Of a stretch of DNA of 64,000 bases, positions 38,817-49,492 are shown one piece after another. The number at the start of each line of letters is the position of its first letter. Within the stretch, counting starts at the first letter, position 1. The translations under genes and the position numbers were made by a program. Location of the stretch: contig JALJCQ010000026.1 in the NCBI GenBank assembly GCA_023091665.1, positions 1,798,001-1,862,000 of the forward strand, written 5' to 3'. The DNA is from Pythium myriotylum (lineage: Eukaryota; Oomycota; Peronosporomycetes; Pythiales; Pythiaceae). Under the pieces are notes generated by a model that saw nothing but the letters and a program-made list of their open reading frames with translations, was not told the DNA's origin and ran no database searches.

Positions 38817-40391
38817 ATGACGTCCATCGCTGTGCTGCCCGCAGGGCCAACACTGCATCGTCGTCCTCAAACGCCGAGACGCTGCTCCTGGCGGTCGCTC
38901 CTTCAGCCTGTCGAGTGGAACGCGCGCTATTCGGTGGATAAGCTGCTCTGCTTATTCTCTGCTCGACCACGTTCACGCCGTTCGCACATCGCGATCCTGC
39001 TGCTCACGTCACTGCCGTCGCTACTACCTCCTCTGATGCTTGAGCTTATCCCGCTCAACGAATTGGCGCTGGGCTGGCGTGGCAACGGCACCTTCTTGGC
39101 TCGCAGCTGGCTACGAGTCGTAGCCTTCTGCTTCGCCGTGGACAATCAGATCCAGCTCTACATCCCCGAACTCACGATGCCACACGGGCGCATGCTCTTG
39201 ATGAACTTTCTCCAAGGTGGGAGCTTGGTCGCGTCCATTGTCGCAATCTCTGTCGTGATCCGCGGCTTTCCCGTGCCATTCACGCAGATTTCCACGGCGC
39301 CGACCTTCGTTCCTTTCTGCATCGCCTTGCGTTCGCTCATTGACTGGTACTTCCTTCGCTCGCGGTGGGACCACACCGTGCTGCGGGAGCTCGACCGCGA
39401 GATGGCCCGTGTCGTGCGTATATTTACTACCGACGTCACGAATCTGCTTCTCTACTCGCTGTTCGGGAATCTTTTCGCGCGAGTGCCCGAGAAGTATCAA
39501 CTACTCATGGTGGCAGCTCTCGTGCTGCTCAAGATGTTCGCCACACGCACCAGTTGGCACACTGCCCAGGTCGCCCGTGTCGGCGTGGATGACGTTGCGA
39601 CAGTTCAGATCGCATTCGGTGTGCGCGTCTTCCACGGTCTCTTTACGGCAATGTGCTTCCAGAAATCCAAGTCGACGTGGACGCTAGCACTCTTCGTGAT
39701 CATCTGGGTCGCCCACGACAGCATGGTGATTCGGGATATCCAGTTGCAAACCCAACGCGTCCTCTATGCTCATCAACGGTGTCGCTCTCCTGGGTGTGGA
39801 AGACTTGGATGTCTCATACTGAAACTCCGCCGACAGCAATATGAAAGCTCTCATCCTGCGTGGTTTGCTTCGTCATTGAGCCTCTATCGGGACCAAGCGA
39901 GTATGGCCAATACATGCAACGAGTGCACGAATATCAACTTCCTCAAGAAGCCTGCTGCCTCTGAGACTGAGTACGTCCTCGCTCTCACGAAGCTCTTCCA
40001 GCAACGAGAAGCCGCGCTCCTGCGACTCTACGTCGAAACGTTCGTTCCGTTTGTCTTTTTCGGCTTCGTCACCGCCATCAAGTTCTTGCCCAACGGCAAA
40101 TACATGCCGTTCCTAATCGCACATGACTTGGGGGATCTCGCGTGGCGACTCGGCATCTCGGTGACAACCAAGCTGACGACGTTCTTGTGGCTGCTGTACG
40201 TCTTGAACCACGAAGAGCGACTCAGTGAGGATTGGCCTAGTGGCTCTCACCAGCTCGCATTCGTTCTCTCCAGTCTGTGGGTTATCGTTCTCTCTCGCGT
40301 GATATTCACGACGCTCAACACATTCGAGTTCGCAGTTGCCCACAACGGCAACGACATGAGTTTTCAGTTTAACTGGCTGCGATCCTCTTGA
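38817..40391 (+). CDS. Polytopic membrane protein, family M (member 2)
   Basis: 524 residues, ATG at 38817, 86 bp after member 1. Same architecture, with VEWNARYSVDKLLCLF at the N-terminus, DDVATVQIAFGVRVFHGLFT in the middle, loop cysteines (CRSPGCGRLGCL and CNEC), FLPNGKYMPFLIAHDLGDL and the end FEFAVAHNGNDMSFQFNW. Compared with member 1 the FDFSLEH motif has become FEFAVAH. The short spacing and strong similarity show tandem duplication. No initiator was recognised in the spacer, so its promoter is unknown. Confidence 0.88.
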   Translation: MTSIAVLPAGPTLHRRPQTPRRCSWRSLLQPVEWNARYSVDKLLCLFSARPRSRRSHIAILLLTSLPSLLPPLMLELIPLNELALGWRGNGTFLARSWLRVVAFCFAVDNQIQLYIPELTMPHGRMLLMNFLQGGSLVASIVAISVVIRGFPVPFTQISTAPTFVPFCIALRSLIDWYFLRSRWDHTVLRELDREMARVVRIFTTDVTNLLLYSLFGNLFARVPEKYQLLMVAALVLLKMFATRTSWHTAQVARVGVDDVATVQIAFGVRVFHGLFTAMCFQKSKSTWTLALFVIIWVAHDSMVIRDIQLQTQRVLYAHQRCRSPGCGRLGCLILKLRRQQYESSHPAWFASSLSLYRDQASMANTCNECTNINFLKKPAASETEYVLALTKLFQQREAALLRLYVETFVPFVFFGFVTAIKFLPNGKYMPFLIAHDLGDLAWRLGISVTTKLTTFLWLLYVLNHEERLSEDWPSGSHQLAFVLSSLWVIVLSRVIFTTLNTFEFAVAHNGNDMSFQFNWLRSS

Positions 40392-40940
40392 CGTGTGAGT
40401 ATCTTCGAAAGCTAGATCGAGGTCTCACGGCCCCAAGCTCACGATATCCACCGCGATCACTTGTACCCGTTGTCGCGCCAACTTTGTTACCTCCCTAATC
40501 AAGGTTTATGCGGATATGCATGTCGTGCGATTTAGATTTTGAGTCAACATCGCTTCTGTCAGTGGTTCGCTGAACAATTGAGGAGTTATCTCGCACAAGT
40601 GTATAAGTTCGGCAAATTGATCGCTCTAATCTACGTGAGACCGACTCAAGTGCCTCTCGAAGCGATTTTGAATGAGGTTATAAGGTTCAAGGCCCTTTTT
40701 GATGGGGATTGTTGTTTGTTCTTGTTCTCAAGCGAACACGCTCGTGTGGTATCAAGCACCCTGAGTATTTTCGATGTCTCGAACTGAATGTCTTCGTATC
40801 GTGTCTGGGAAGCTGAGTCCGTACGAAAGAATAGCAACGATTTTGAGTTTTTGCCTCGACTGGACACGATCTAATCGAAGACTTTGTTTATCCAAGAATA
40901 TCTCTGGGTGTCGGATGTTGCCACACTCACAAGTGCAGAG
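40392..40940 (+). pseudogene. Relic of a family M gene 3' end
   Basis: Around 40700-40787 the plus strand retains the last part of a family M gene. TGTTTGTTCTTGTTCTCAAG and ACGCTCGTGTGGTATCAAGC, followed by CACCCTGAGTATTTTCGATG, line up with the region before FDFSLEHNGND in members 1 and 3; in frame it ends TLSIFDVSN and a stop. The rest of the interval shows no gene. This suggests an older member lay between members 2 and 3. Confidence 0.55.
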
Positions 40941-42624
40941 ATGTCACGAGTTGCCGTGCTCCCGACAGAAACAAGACAGCCAGACAACAGCCAAAAGCCA
41001 CGACGCTGCTCCTGGCGAACGATTGGGGAACCCGTTGAATGGAGCGGCAGTTACTCGGTCGACAAGCTGCTCTGTCTGCTTTCGACCTCACCAAGGCGTT
41101 GCAGTTCGCTCATTGACGCGAAGTAGCTGGCGCCAGGGCTCCAAGAAAATTATTCAGTTGCAGTAACTTGTCATTGTATTGTATTGAATTATGGATTATT
41201 TTTTGTCGAGGCTCCAGTAAAATATAGTATTTGGCCAATAATAATTGACTGGCCTTGCCACCACACGTTTATGATCACACAACACTCTATTAACCGCATG
41301 TTCCTCCTTCTCTGTCTGCTCAATCAATCGTACCTCACTCGATTCAATCTTGACCGTACGCTTCGTCATGTCTGTTTGCTCAATCCTTCCCTACTCTTTC
41401 GATTCGCCGCTCACCACTTGTTAAGTTGGTCAGAAGTGGATGTCGCGACAGAGATGCTCCGTGAAGTAACCCGCACGAACCCACGTGCGATTGTGTATTC
41501 GCCACTCTTGCGGTGCATTCCTCCGACTAGCAACGATTGTGAACGCCCTTTTTCTGAGTGTAAGTTTGTCTTGTCGGAACACCACTCGGCAATGCTCCCA
41601 GCCAACTTTGAAATGCTCAAGTTCTTGAAGGCGAGTCGGGACATGTGGAATGCTTCTACGTTGGTCCCATAATGGTCAATACACTGCAGTTATTGCAATA
41701 AGTATTATTGCTGTGATGCATGCTGAATAATTAACTATTGCCTCTGACATCGTCACAATAAATTCGATATTATATTCTGGTACCCCAGCCTGGCGCCTCG
41801 CCCACGTCGCTCAAGTTGGAGTGGACGACCTCGCGACTGTCCAGGTCGCATTCGGCGCGCGTGTCTTCCACGGTCTCTTCACAGCAACGTGTCTCGAAAA
41901 GTCCAAGTCGGCGTGGAACCTCGTAGCCGTCGTGGGTGTATACACCATCCATGATTTGTGGACGATCCGTGACATCTATCTTCAAGGTCAACGAGTGCGT
42001 GATGCTCGCCAACATTGTCGCTTTCCTAATTGCGGGAGACTGGAATGCTTTGTGAGGCGGATAAGCAACAAGAAGAGCGGGTCGGGGTCACAATCTGTGT
42101 GGTGGTCGTCATCTTTGCACTTGTATCGTGCCAAGGCAGCCATAGGAAGCTTGTGTGACGAATGCGCAACTGCGAGCAAGTGTGACGATTACAGTGCCCT
42201 TGAGAAGGAGTACCTTCTCGCTCTAACGAAACATTTTCAGCATCGAGAAGCCACGCTATTGCGATTTTATGTCAAGACCTTCGTTCCACTCGTCTTCTTC
42301 GTATTCGTCGCGGCGATCAAGTTTTTGCCCAACGGTAAATACATGCCGTTCCTGCATACGCATGACCTGGGAGATTTTGCGTGGCGACTCGGTATCTCCG
42401 TCATAGCCAAGTTGGCCGCTTTGATCACTCTGTTACGAACCTTGCACTCTAAAGATGGTGATGGCCATCCGAGTGGAGCTCGTCAGCTGGTGTTTGTTCT
42501 CTCAAGTGTGGGACTCGTTGTTCATGCTCGCATGGTTTTCACGACCCTAAGTACTTTCGACTTCTCGTTGGAGCACAATGGCAACGACATGAGCTTTGGA
42601 TTCAAGTGGGTGAACTCGACCTGA
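40941..42624 (+). pseudogene. Family M (member 3), internally deleted and split by a hAT element
   Basis: The N-terminus is preserved from the ATG at 40941 (MSRVAVLP, PVEWSGSYSVDKLLCLL). At about 41100 the sequence jumps to the region encoding the RVGWRLAQV segment of member 1, skipping about 190 codons and shifting frame. Within that segment a 655-bp element is inserted between two copies of CTGGCGCC (41127-41134 and 41790-41797). After the second copy the gene resumes (GVDDLATVQVAFGARVFHGL) and is open to the normal end (FDFSLEHNGNDMSFGFKW, stop at 42624). The deletion alone would inactivate it, so the insertion may have come later. Confidence 0.9.
41135..41789 (+). mobile_element. Small hAT-family element with 8-bp target duplication
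   Basis: The element lies between direct copies of CTGGCGCC, and 8 bp is the target-site size of hAT transposons. Its ends are imperfect inverted repeats (AGGGCTCCAAGAA at the left, GCTGGGGTACCAGAA read inward from the right). A frame at 41184-41672 has the C-terminal dimerisation signature of hAT transposases (PPTSNDCERPFSECKFVLSE, then HHSAMLPANFEMLKFLKAS). The catalytic part is missing, so this is a non-autonomous derivative of about 0.65 kb. Confidence 0.88.
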
Positions 42625-42721
42625 AGATCGAATCAGTCCAAGAATAGCTGCATTCTAATCAATCTGATCGCTTGTGTTCGATCATCAACTGCCTCAATTA
42701 CCGACAATCAAACTGGAGACC

Positions 42722-44254
42722 ATGGTCCGTGTCCGCCCTATTCAGCAACTGCCACCACCCTCAACGTCCGCTGTCCCTATGTTGCTTCAGCCCATCGAAT
42801 GGAAAGCATCCTACTCGTTTGATAAACTCGTGTCTGCCGCTGTTTCGCCTGAGCGGAGATTCGCGCTTCCTCGTCTCTGGCTGCGGCTACTCTTCATGCC
42901 CTTACTTTTGCTGTTTGTGCCACTGCTGCTTGAACTCATTCCGCTCAACGATCCATCACTCGGCTGGCGCCGTAACGGCATATTCCTGCTTCGCACGGGA
43001 CTGCGGTCGATGGCCATGAGCTTTTGCGCGGACATGCAGATCGAGCTGTACGTTCCCGAACTCGCGATGCCTCTCCATCGCATGCTCTTTATGAATGCTT
43101 TGCAAGGAATGGCCATGTCCGCCTCGATTATTGCCATCTCGGTTTTGATGCACGTATTTCCGGCTCCATTCGTGCAGATCCTCGCGGCGCCACCTTACGT
43201 CATGTGCTGCGGGATCCTTCGTGTACTGTTCGACTACTTATCCGATGCCAATTACACGCCATCACAGATAGCGATGCTGCACCGCGTCGTGAAGAAAGTA
43301 GTGCTGGCCATGAGCTATTCCCTGGCACTGCTTCTTGTGTACAGCCTCTTCGGATCCGTGTTCGAGCAGTTACCTAATCGATTCCAACCGTTCATGATGC
43401 TCGGGCTCGGGGCGCTCAAGCTGCTCGCGACGAGAGGTAACTGGAGAGTTGCACAAGTCGCCAACACCGATTTTGACGACCTTGCAGCCGTGCAGGTTGC
43501 GTTTGGCGCGCGCGTCTTTCACGGTCTCTTCACAGCTTCGTTTTTGCAAAAGTCCAAGTCTGATTGGACGCTCATGGTCGTCGTTGTATTCGGTATTGTC
43601 TACGATGCAGTGACAATCCGGGAGATCCTACTGCGAACACGACGTGTCGAATTGGCCTGGAAGAGAGGTCGGGCCGTCTCGCAATGCATGAAGATTCAGT
43701 GTCTGTACCAAAGGATGAGCCGATACACCACTCGTGGCCCACGGCAACCATCATCCTTCATTCAGTTCCGTCGGTGTGCGAGTGACGTTCTTGATAGTTA
43801 TTCGTGCAACTGCACAACAAATGACGTGTCCACCCAACAAAGCGAGTATTTCACTGCCCTGGCCAAGCTTTTCCAGCAACGAGAGGCCACATTGTTGCGT
43901 CTCTACGTCGAGACCTTTATCCCACTCGTCTTCTTCGGGTATGTCGCTGCCATCAAGTTCCTTCCCAACGGGAAATACATGCCCCAACTCTTAACACACG
44001 ACATGACCGACCTTGTGTGGCGTATCGGTATCTCATTTGCAGTGAAGTTGGGGAGCTTCATATCGCTGTTGCAGGTCCTAGACCACGATCTGCTCAGAAC
44101 AAAATGCCCGAGTGGCTCTTGCCAACTTGCGTTCGTGCTATCGAGTATGGAGGCAGTCATGCTTACTCAAGGAGTATTCACAACACTCAATACCTTCGAT
44201 TTCTCCCTCGAGCACAACGGCAATGATTTAAGTTTCCACTTCGCGTGGCTGTAA
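42722..44254 (+). CDS. Polytopic membrane protein, family M (member 4)
   Basis: 510 residues. The ATG at 42722 gives an N-terminus like its relatives (MVRVRPIQQLPPPS, then PIEWKASYSFDKLVS); the frame is open back to 42674 but has no ATG there. It keeps DDLAAVQVAFGARVFHGLFT, KFLPNGKYMPQLLTHDMTDL and FDFSLEHNGNDLSFHFAWL. The loop cysteine motif is weaker (CMKIQCLYQRM, CNCTT) than in members 1-3, so a metal-binding role for that loop is doubtful. It starts 97 bp after the end of member 3. Confidence 0.88.
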   Translation: MVRVRPIQQLPPPSTSAVPMLLQPIEWKASYSFDKLVSAAVSPERRFALPRLWLRLLFMPLLLLFVPLLLELIPLNDPSLGWRRNGIFLLRTGLRSMAMSFCADMQIELYVPELAMPLHRMLFMNALQGMAMSASIIAISVLMHVFPAPFVQILAAPPYVMCCGILRVLFDYLSDANYTPSQIAMLHRVVKKVVLAMSYSLALLLVYSLFGSVFEQLPNRFQPFMMLGLGALKLLATRGNWRVAQVANTDFDDLAAVQVAFGARVFHGLFTASFLQKSKSDWTLMVVVVFGIVYDAVTIREILLRTRRVELAWKRGRAVSQCMKIQCLYQRMSRYTTRGPRQPSSFIQFRRCASDVLDSYSCNCTTNDVSTQQSEYFTALAKLFQQREATLLRLYVETFIPLVFFGYVAAIKFLPNGKYMPQLLTHDMTDLVWRIGISFAVKLGSFISLLQVLDHDLLRTKCPSGSCQLAFVLSSMEAVMLTQGVFTTLNTFDFSLEHNGNDLSFHFAWL

Positions 44255-44368
44255 TTACATCCTGGATTGTCGATCGCGGAAAGTATTTCGCGTATCAGGA
44301 CGCATTCGTCTCGAACTGAAATAGATTGCAGAGCACTTCAGCTGATCAAGCTTGCTCACGTTCACACC

Positions 44369-46012
44369 ATGACGCGCGTCAGCCCCATGAGGCCCATGGT
44401 CGAAGGGCCAAGCTTGCTGCGGACAGCAAGCATCACGTCTGCTTCGTCTTTCGCTTCCGGCAATTACTGGCCCTGGCTGTTCGTACCAATCGAATGGCAG
44501 GGCTGCTATTCACTGGACAAGTTGGTTTGTTTGCTCTCCTGTCCAGCATCTTTGTCATCGCGTTGGCGTGTGTCGATGCTGGTTCTCCTCACTCTGTTGC
44601 CATCGTTGGCTATCCCCCTGGTGCTTGAATTGATGCCTCTTAGCGAATTGTCACTCGGCTGGAAAGGCAACAGCCTCTTCTTGTATCGGTGGTGGTTACA
44701 TGACGCAATATTATCTTTTTGCATCGACACCAAGATCGGGCATTACATCTTCGAGCTTCGAATGCCGCTTTGCCCGATGTTAGTGATGAATATTCTTCAA
44801 GGCGCATGCAGAGCCGGGTGGATAGCTGCTCTCGCTGCTGTAACGCGGACGTTCCCGCTGCCATTCACGCAGATAGTGACTGAGGCCCCCTTCGCGGTCT
44901 GCTGTTACCTGATACGTAAAGCCTTTGATCGAATAGTTCTCGGCACGCCACAAGATCAGACCACGCTCGATCGATGCAATCGCGATATGAGGAAATTCAT
45001 GCAGCTGACGAGTGTTGCGCCAGTCCTCTTGTTGGCCTACAGTCTCTTTGGAACAATTTATGAACACGTTGCTTCACAGTATCAAGGTTTCTTGATGGCT
45101 TGGCTTGTCATCCTCAAGATCGTCGGAACAAGAATGACTTGGAAACGAGCACAAATTACCTCTGTCGGGTCTGATGACCTTGGGATCGTTCAAGTAGCAT
45201 TTGGCGCGCGCCTCTTTCACGGCCTTTTCACCGCAACTTGCCTCCAAAAGACGAAGTCTGCGTGGGCTCTTCCAATCGTCGTCGTTCTTGGAGCGTTCCA
45301 GGATCTTATGACGATTCGAGCGATCAAGCAGCAAACACAGAGTGTCGTTGAGAGCAGGCAAATGGCTCAAGCTACATCTGCGTGCTTGAACATTTGTTGT
45401 CTACAAAGAAGAGCACGCGCCCAGCTTTGCTATCCAACCCAACCAACAACGACATTTCCATGGCCACCGTCATCCTTCCATCCGTATCAAGAGCGGGGCC
45501 ACCAAATACTCGCACAGTTCGCATTGTGCAAGTTTGCGACGCCACCACACGATACCGAGCTGAGCTGTGATGAGAGCGAGTACCTCCGCGCATTGACGAA
45601 ACTCTTCCAGCAGCGAGAAGCCACCCTGCTGCGGCTTTACGTCGAGATATTTGTTCCATTTGTCTTCTTCGGGTTCGTCGCCACCATCAAGTTCTTGCCG
45701 AACGGCAAGTACATGCCGTTTCTCTACACCCACGACTTGGGAGACCTTGCGTGGCGACTCAGTGTATCCGTATCGGCCAAAGTTGTGGCTTTTGGAATCC
45801 TCCTGTGTAACCTCGCTCGTGGTAGTGACGATCATGGCTGTAGTGGTATTGACCAATTGGCCTTTGCACTTTCATCCATGTCAGCAGCTATACAAGCCCA
45901 GAGCATCGTTACGACGCTGAACACCTTCGACTTTCCGCTAGCGCACAATGGCAACGACTTGAGCTTCCGCTTCTCGTGGCTGAAGGATCGTGACAAACGC
46001 TTAAGATTCTGA
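44369..46012 (+). CDS. Polytopic membrane protein, family M (member 5)
   Basis: 547 residues from the ATG at 44369 (MTRVSPMRPMVEG), 114 bp after member 4. Architecture as in the family: VPIEWQGCYSLDKLVCLL, SDDLGIVQVAFGARLFHGLF, KFLPNGKYMPFLYTHDLGDL, FDFPLAHNGNDLSFRFSWL. The central hydrophilic loop is longer than in members 1-4 and its Cys pattern differs (CLNICCLQRRARAQLC). An in-frame extension to 44267 has no supporting ATG context. Next to it, 46013-47034 holds no recognised gene. Confidence 0.86.
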   Translation: MTRVSPMRPMVEGPSLLRTASITSASSFASGNYWPWLFVPIEWQGCYSLDKLVCLLSCPASLSSRWRVSMLVLLTLLPSLAIPLVLELMPLSELSLGWKGNSLFLYRWWLHDAILSFCIDTKIGHYIFELRMPLCPMLVMNILQGACRAGWIAALAAVTRTFPLPFTQIVTEAPFAVCCYLIRKAFDRIVLGTPQDQTTLDRCNRDMRKFMQLTSVAPVLLLAYSLFGTIYEHVASQYQGFLMAWLVILKIVGTRMTWKRAQITSVGSDDLGIVQVAFGARLFHGLFTATCLQKTKSAWALPIVVVLGAFQDLMTIRAIKQQTQSVVESRQMAQATSACLNICCLQRRARAQLCYPTQPTTTFPWPPSSFHPYQERGHQILAQFALCKFATPPHDTELSCDESEYLRALTKLFQQREATLLRLYVEIFVPFVFFGFVATIKFLPNGKYMPFLYTHDLGDLAWRLSVSVSAKVVAFGILLCNLARGSDDHGCSGIDQLAFALSSMSAAIQAQSIVTTLNTFDFPLAHNGNDLSFRFSWLKDRDKRLRF

Positions 46013-47034
46013 GTTACGGCCACTCAAAGTCGGAGATGTGGACCTTTGGGCACGGTTGCTGAAGATAAGTCCACATATAGAGAACACGTGGAAGAGAAGA
46101 ACCTCACATGCCACTGGCCACGTCGTTCTCGGTCGTTGTAAGACTCCTTGCCAGTCCCCACCCTGGACGAGTTAATCCTCAGTAGCACAAGCGCCGTCAG
46201 CGACCTGATCGCTCTGAAATTTGAGTGTACGCGACCATGACGTGTCATGCAGAATGGCCACGGGATTAGCTAGGTATCCTTTGAATTGTGAAAAGTATGC
46301 GAGCGATGACACAAGTCCGGTATTGGAGAGTATGGGAAGGTTCCAAACACAGATAATGATATGATTGTTTCGGCTCAGCACTCGACACAAAAAGAGACGA
46401 GCGTCAACAATATCCACGTCCGTGCGGCAACGTCCGAATCCGTTGCCGACTGAGCGCAGGACCATCGTGGGAAACGTTCCGCTGTCAGCACGATCGTAAG
46501 AGCAGGCAACGGGCCGCGGTGAGCAATGAATAAATTTGCCCCACAGAGAACGAGATCGATTTGGCGGAGAGGCAGGGGGAAGGGGGCGTTTCAATCATGT
46601 ATCAGCCGAGCAATTTGGGATTTGGCTTGAACAAGCCACGCCGCTGGCATAATTACACAATGTCATTGGGGAGGCTCAACCGAGGGTGTGCACAACAGAC
46701 ACACTGACCTTTCCCATGGCTTGTTCAGACCACTTTCGAGACCAATTCGAAAGGGTCGCATTCAGCTTCATCCTGTGTACGCAATCCATCGCCTAGCCAC
46801 GGCGAGTTTCACTGCCGATGTGAGGTAGGCAGTTGAAGACGAAGATGTTGGGATATTACGGCTTTTCGAGTGATGAAGAGGTTCGCCGTCCAACTGAGCA
46901 TGCCGTCACACTTGGGCTAATTGAAGCGAATCTTGAGGTGGATTTCAGAAGTTGAATGGCCACCTGCATCAAAATAGTCTTGGGAGACTGTTTTTTTAAC
47001 CTCATCTCGACTACACAGATCAAGGCCGAACACA
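46013..47034. other. Intergenic, no supported gene
   Basis: 1 kb between members 5 and 6. A minus-strand frame at 46172-46594 has a protein-like stretch with hydrophobic and Cys residues but no family match, so I leave it uncalled. An initiator-like ACCTCATCTCGACTAC is at 46999-47014, before member 6. Confidence 0.5.
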
Positions 47035-48636
47035 ATGAATCACGTAAGCCCATTGACTCCCGCCAACATCACCACCCGACTGCCGTCGCCTCCACTCCGA
47101 AATCGCTCATCGTGCACGAAGTGGTTGGTCCCAACGGAATGGCAGGGTCACTACTCGACCGACAAGTTGCTCAGTCTCTTCGCATATTCAACGCAAATCT
47201 CGACACGACGGGTCTTGATATTGTTCGCAGTAACGCCACTTTCCGCGCTCTTGGTTGCACTGCTGATCGAGTTCATCCCTCTTAACGACCCGTTGCTTGG
47301 ATGGAGAAAGAACCCAACGCATTTCTTGCGCACGTGGATTGGGGCGACCATCATCTCCTTCACGTTCGACGTGCAGATCGAGTTGTACATACCCGAGATG
47401 CGTCTACCTCGAAAGAAACTCCTCTTCATGAACATTTTGCAAGGCGGCGCCATGGCTGCGTCCGTCTTCGTTGTTACTTGTATTGCTGGCGTGTACCCTG
47501 TCCCGTTTGTGCATACGTTCGCTACTCCGATTTACGTCGTCTGTGCATGGATCTTTCGCTTTCTCTTCGATTACAAACGCATTATGGACCCCTCAAGGGC
47601 GGGGGAAAACGAGAAGATTCGACAAGCCATTCCGAAAGTCATGTCCATGGCAATTTTCGGCATCACTCTCGCCAACGTGTACTGCATGTTCGGTGCCGCC
47701 TTCACCTGCGTCCCAGTATACCTTCAGTCGTCAATGACTTTGGTTCTGCTCGTCATCAAGTCACTCGCAACGCAGAAGGAATGGCAACTGGCTCACAGTG
47801 TCACCGATGGTGAGAATGATCTCGCGAATGCTCAAGTGTCCTTCGGTGTTCACTTTTTCCATGTACTCTTCACTTCAACGTGCCTACAGAAGTCTCACTC
47901 GATGGCTACACTTACGATTGTCTTGGTCTCTGGTATCCTCCAAGACCTGTGGGTGATATCGGCGTTGAGGCGCAAAGCTCAGCACGTGAGTCGAGCATCC
48001 AGACTAGCTCACTCCTGCAAGTCTTCCAGCTCAGTCCAGTGCACTATCGACAGACTGAAGGACAATCGCTGTACGACCCAGTCGCGAACACGCCTGCTGG
48101 TCCGTCTTGCTTCCTCGGTTTCAAACTTCCACGGGCACAGCATCGCGGTAGGACCATCGTTGAGATCCTGCAGTGCATGCAAACACGAGTCGCCGACGCC
48201 TGAAGACCTCGCATACCTGGAATCGATGTTGAGCTTGTACCACTGTCGGGAGACGACTTTGCTTCATGCATACGTCGACACGTTTGTTCCCGTGATTTTT
48301 TTCGCATTTATCTCTGCCATGCGAGTCCTCCCAAACGGTCGATACATGCCATTCTTGTACACACAGGACTTGGTCGCATTGGCGTGGCGACTCGGGGTGC
48401 AGGTTCTCGTGAAAGTTGCTGTGCTTGGTTTACATTTCTGGACACTCGATGGGAGCGAACAATTCGGTGGACCGAGTGGTTTCCAGCAGCTATCTTTCTC
48501 CCTCGACAAAATGGCGATCATCGTGCAGATCAAGTGCGTCTTGATCACCTTTAGTGTCTTCAATTTCTCGCTGGTGCACAACGGGAACGACTTGACGTTC
48601 AAATTCAGGTGGCTTTCACAGCCACAACACGGGTGA
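47035..48636 (+). CDS. Polytopic membrane protein, family M (member 6)
   Basis: 533 residues, ATG at 47035. It belongs to a second subtype shared with the gene at 54969: VPTEWQGHYSTDKLLSLF, FIPLNDPLLGWRKNP, ENDLANAQVSFGVHFFHVLF, RVLPNGRYMPFLYTQDLVAL and FNFSLVHNGNDLTFKFRWL. It has Gly-Arg where members 1-5 have Gly-Lys in the NGKY motif and His in the GVHFFH motif. The central loop is Ser/Cys-rich (HSCKSSSSVQC, CSACKHE). The initiator is about 21 nt upstream. Function unknown; see member 1 for the family. Confidence 0.88.
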   Translation: MNHVSPLTPANITTRLPSPPLRNRSSCTKWLVPTEWQGHYSTDKLLSLFAYSTQISTRRVLILFAVTPLSALLVALLIEFIPLNDPLLGWRKNPTHFLRTWIGATIISFTFDVQIELYIPEMRLPRKKLLFMNILQGGAMAASVFVVTCIAGVYPVPFVHTFATPIYVVCAWIFRFLFDYKRIMDPSRAGENEKIRQAIPKVMSMAIFGITLANVYCMFGAAFTCVPVYLQSSMTLVLLVIKSLATQKEWQLAHSVTDGENDLANAQVSFGVHFFHVLFTSTCLQKSHSMATLTIVLVSGILQDLWVISALRRKAQHVSRASRLAHSCKSSSSVQCTIDRLKDNRCTTQSRTRLLVRLASSVSNFHGHSIAVGPSLRSCSACKHESPTPEDLAYLESMLSLYHCRETTLLHAYVDTFVPVIFFAFISAMRVLPNGRYMPFLYTQDLVALAWRLGVQVLVKVAVLGLHFWTLDGSEQFGGPSGFQQLSFSLDKMAIIVQIKCVLITFSVFNFSLVHNGNDLTFKFRWLSQPQHG

Positions 48637-49492
48637 CCAGCCTAATACACAACGTACACCGTCATTGCATTCTTGAAATGGAGCCAACGCAAAGAAAAAC
48701 AAAGATGTCGCTGGTCTGCCGTCTTCACCAACCGGGTCGGCAACGAGCCACTTCTTCTCTCGCGAAAATCATCTCTTGGTAGTCGTGGCAGGCACCACTC
48801 CGACGTGGCGCTCTCGATAGTACTACTCCGTCGTACAACTTGATCTCTTTAGCCTCACTTCCTCCAGCGACTTGACGAACGCAACCAACGAGCATGACCC
48901 TTTGTCATATCTCTGCCATTTCTCCATTCGAAGTGCCAACGATCCGTCCAGCAATTTTCATCGGCGATGGAAGCCAACGACCTCACTTAGCAGCGTCGCT
49001 TGGACCCCTCGCGTTTCGAATATGCTTCGTCTGCGAGAGAGGCGAAAAGAAACAAAACGACCACATAATTAGAAACGAAGCCGACGGCGACGGCCGCCAA
49101 CATGCGCCGTTCGCTGCTTACGAGAGCGTCGAGAGCATCAAGTTGGCACGGGCGTCAGCGTCCAGGTTGCATTGGTTGGGCTATATCGTAGTTCACTGGA
49201 TTCACAACGACATTAAAATAGTACGTATAGAGGAAAACGAAGCCAGTGTACTTCTTTAACATGGGAGAGTGGGAACCTCCACCACCGACAATAGCGTGTC
49301 CACACTACTCCCTGCTTCAACCACCATCCCGAATTAGTGTTGTCCACACCATCCCTCTTCAGCGGATCTGATTCGACGGCACCCAGTGTACCCATCTCCA
49401 GTGACCACCTTCCAGCCCACGAGCATCTTCTCGTGTCGCTCGTCTCGTCTCTCTCTCTCGCTGCCCATGCGCCCACTCTGCGATCCGCCGCC
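48637..49492. other. Intergenic, no supported gene
   Basis: Spacer between member 6 and the oxidase. GCCCACTCTGCGATCC near 49470-49486 resembles the initiator; no gene is seen. Confidence 0.5.

Noticed and set aside
46172..46594. 140-codon minus-strand frame between family M members 5 and 6
   Set aside because: Protein-like in part, but no start context, motif or relative that I recognise; left uncalled.
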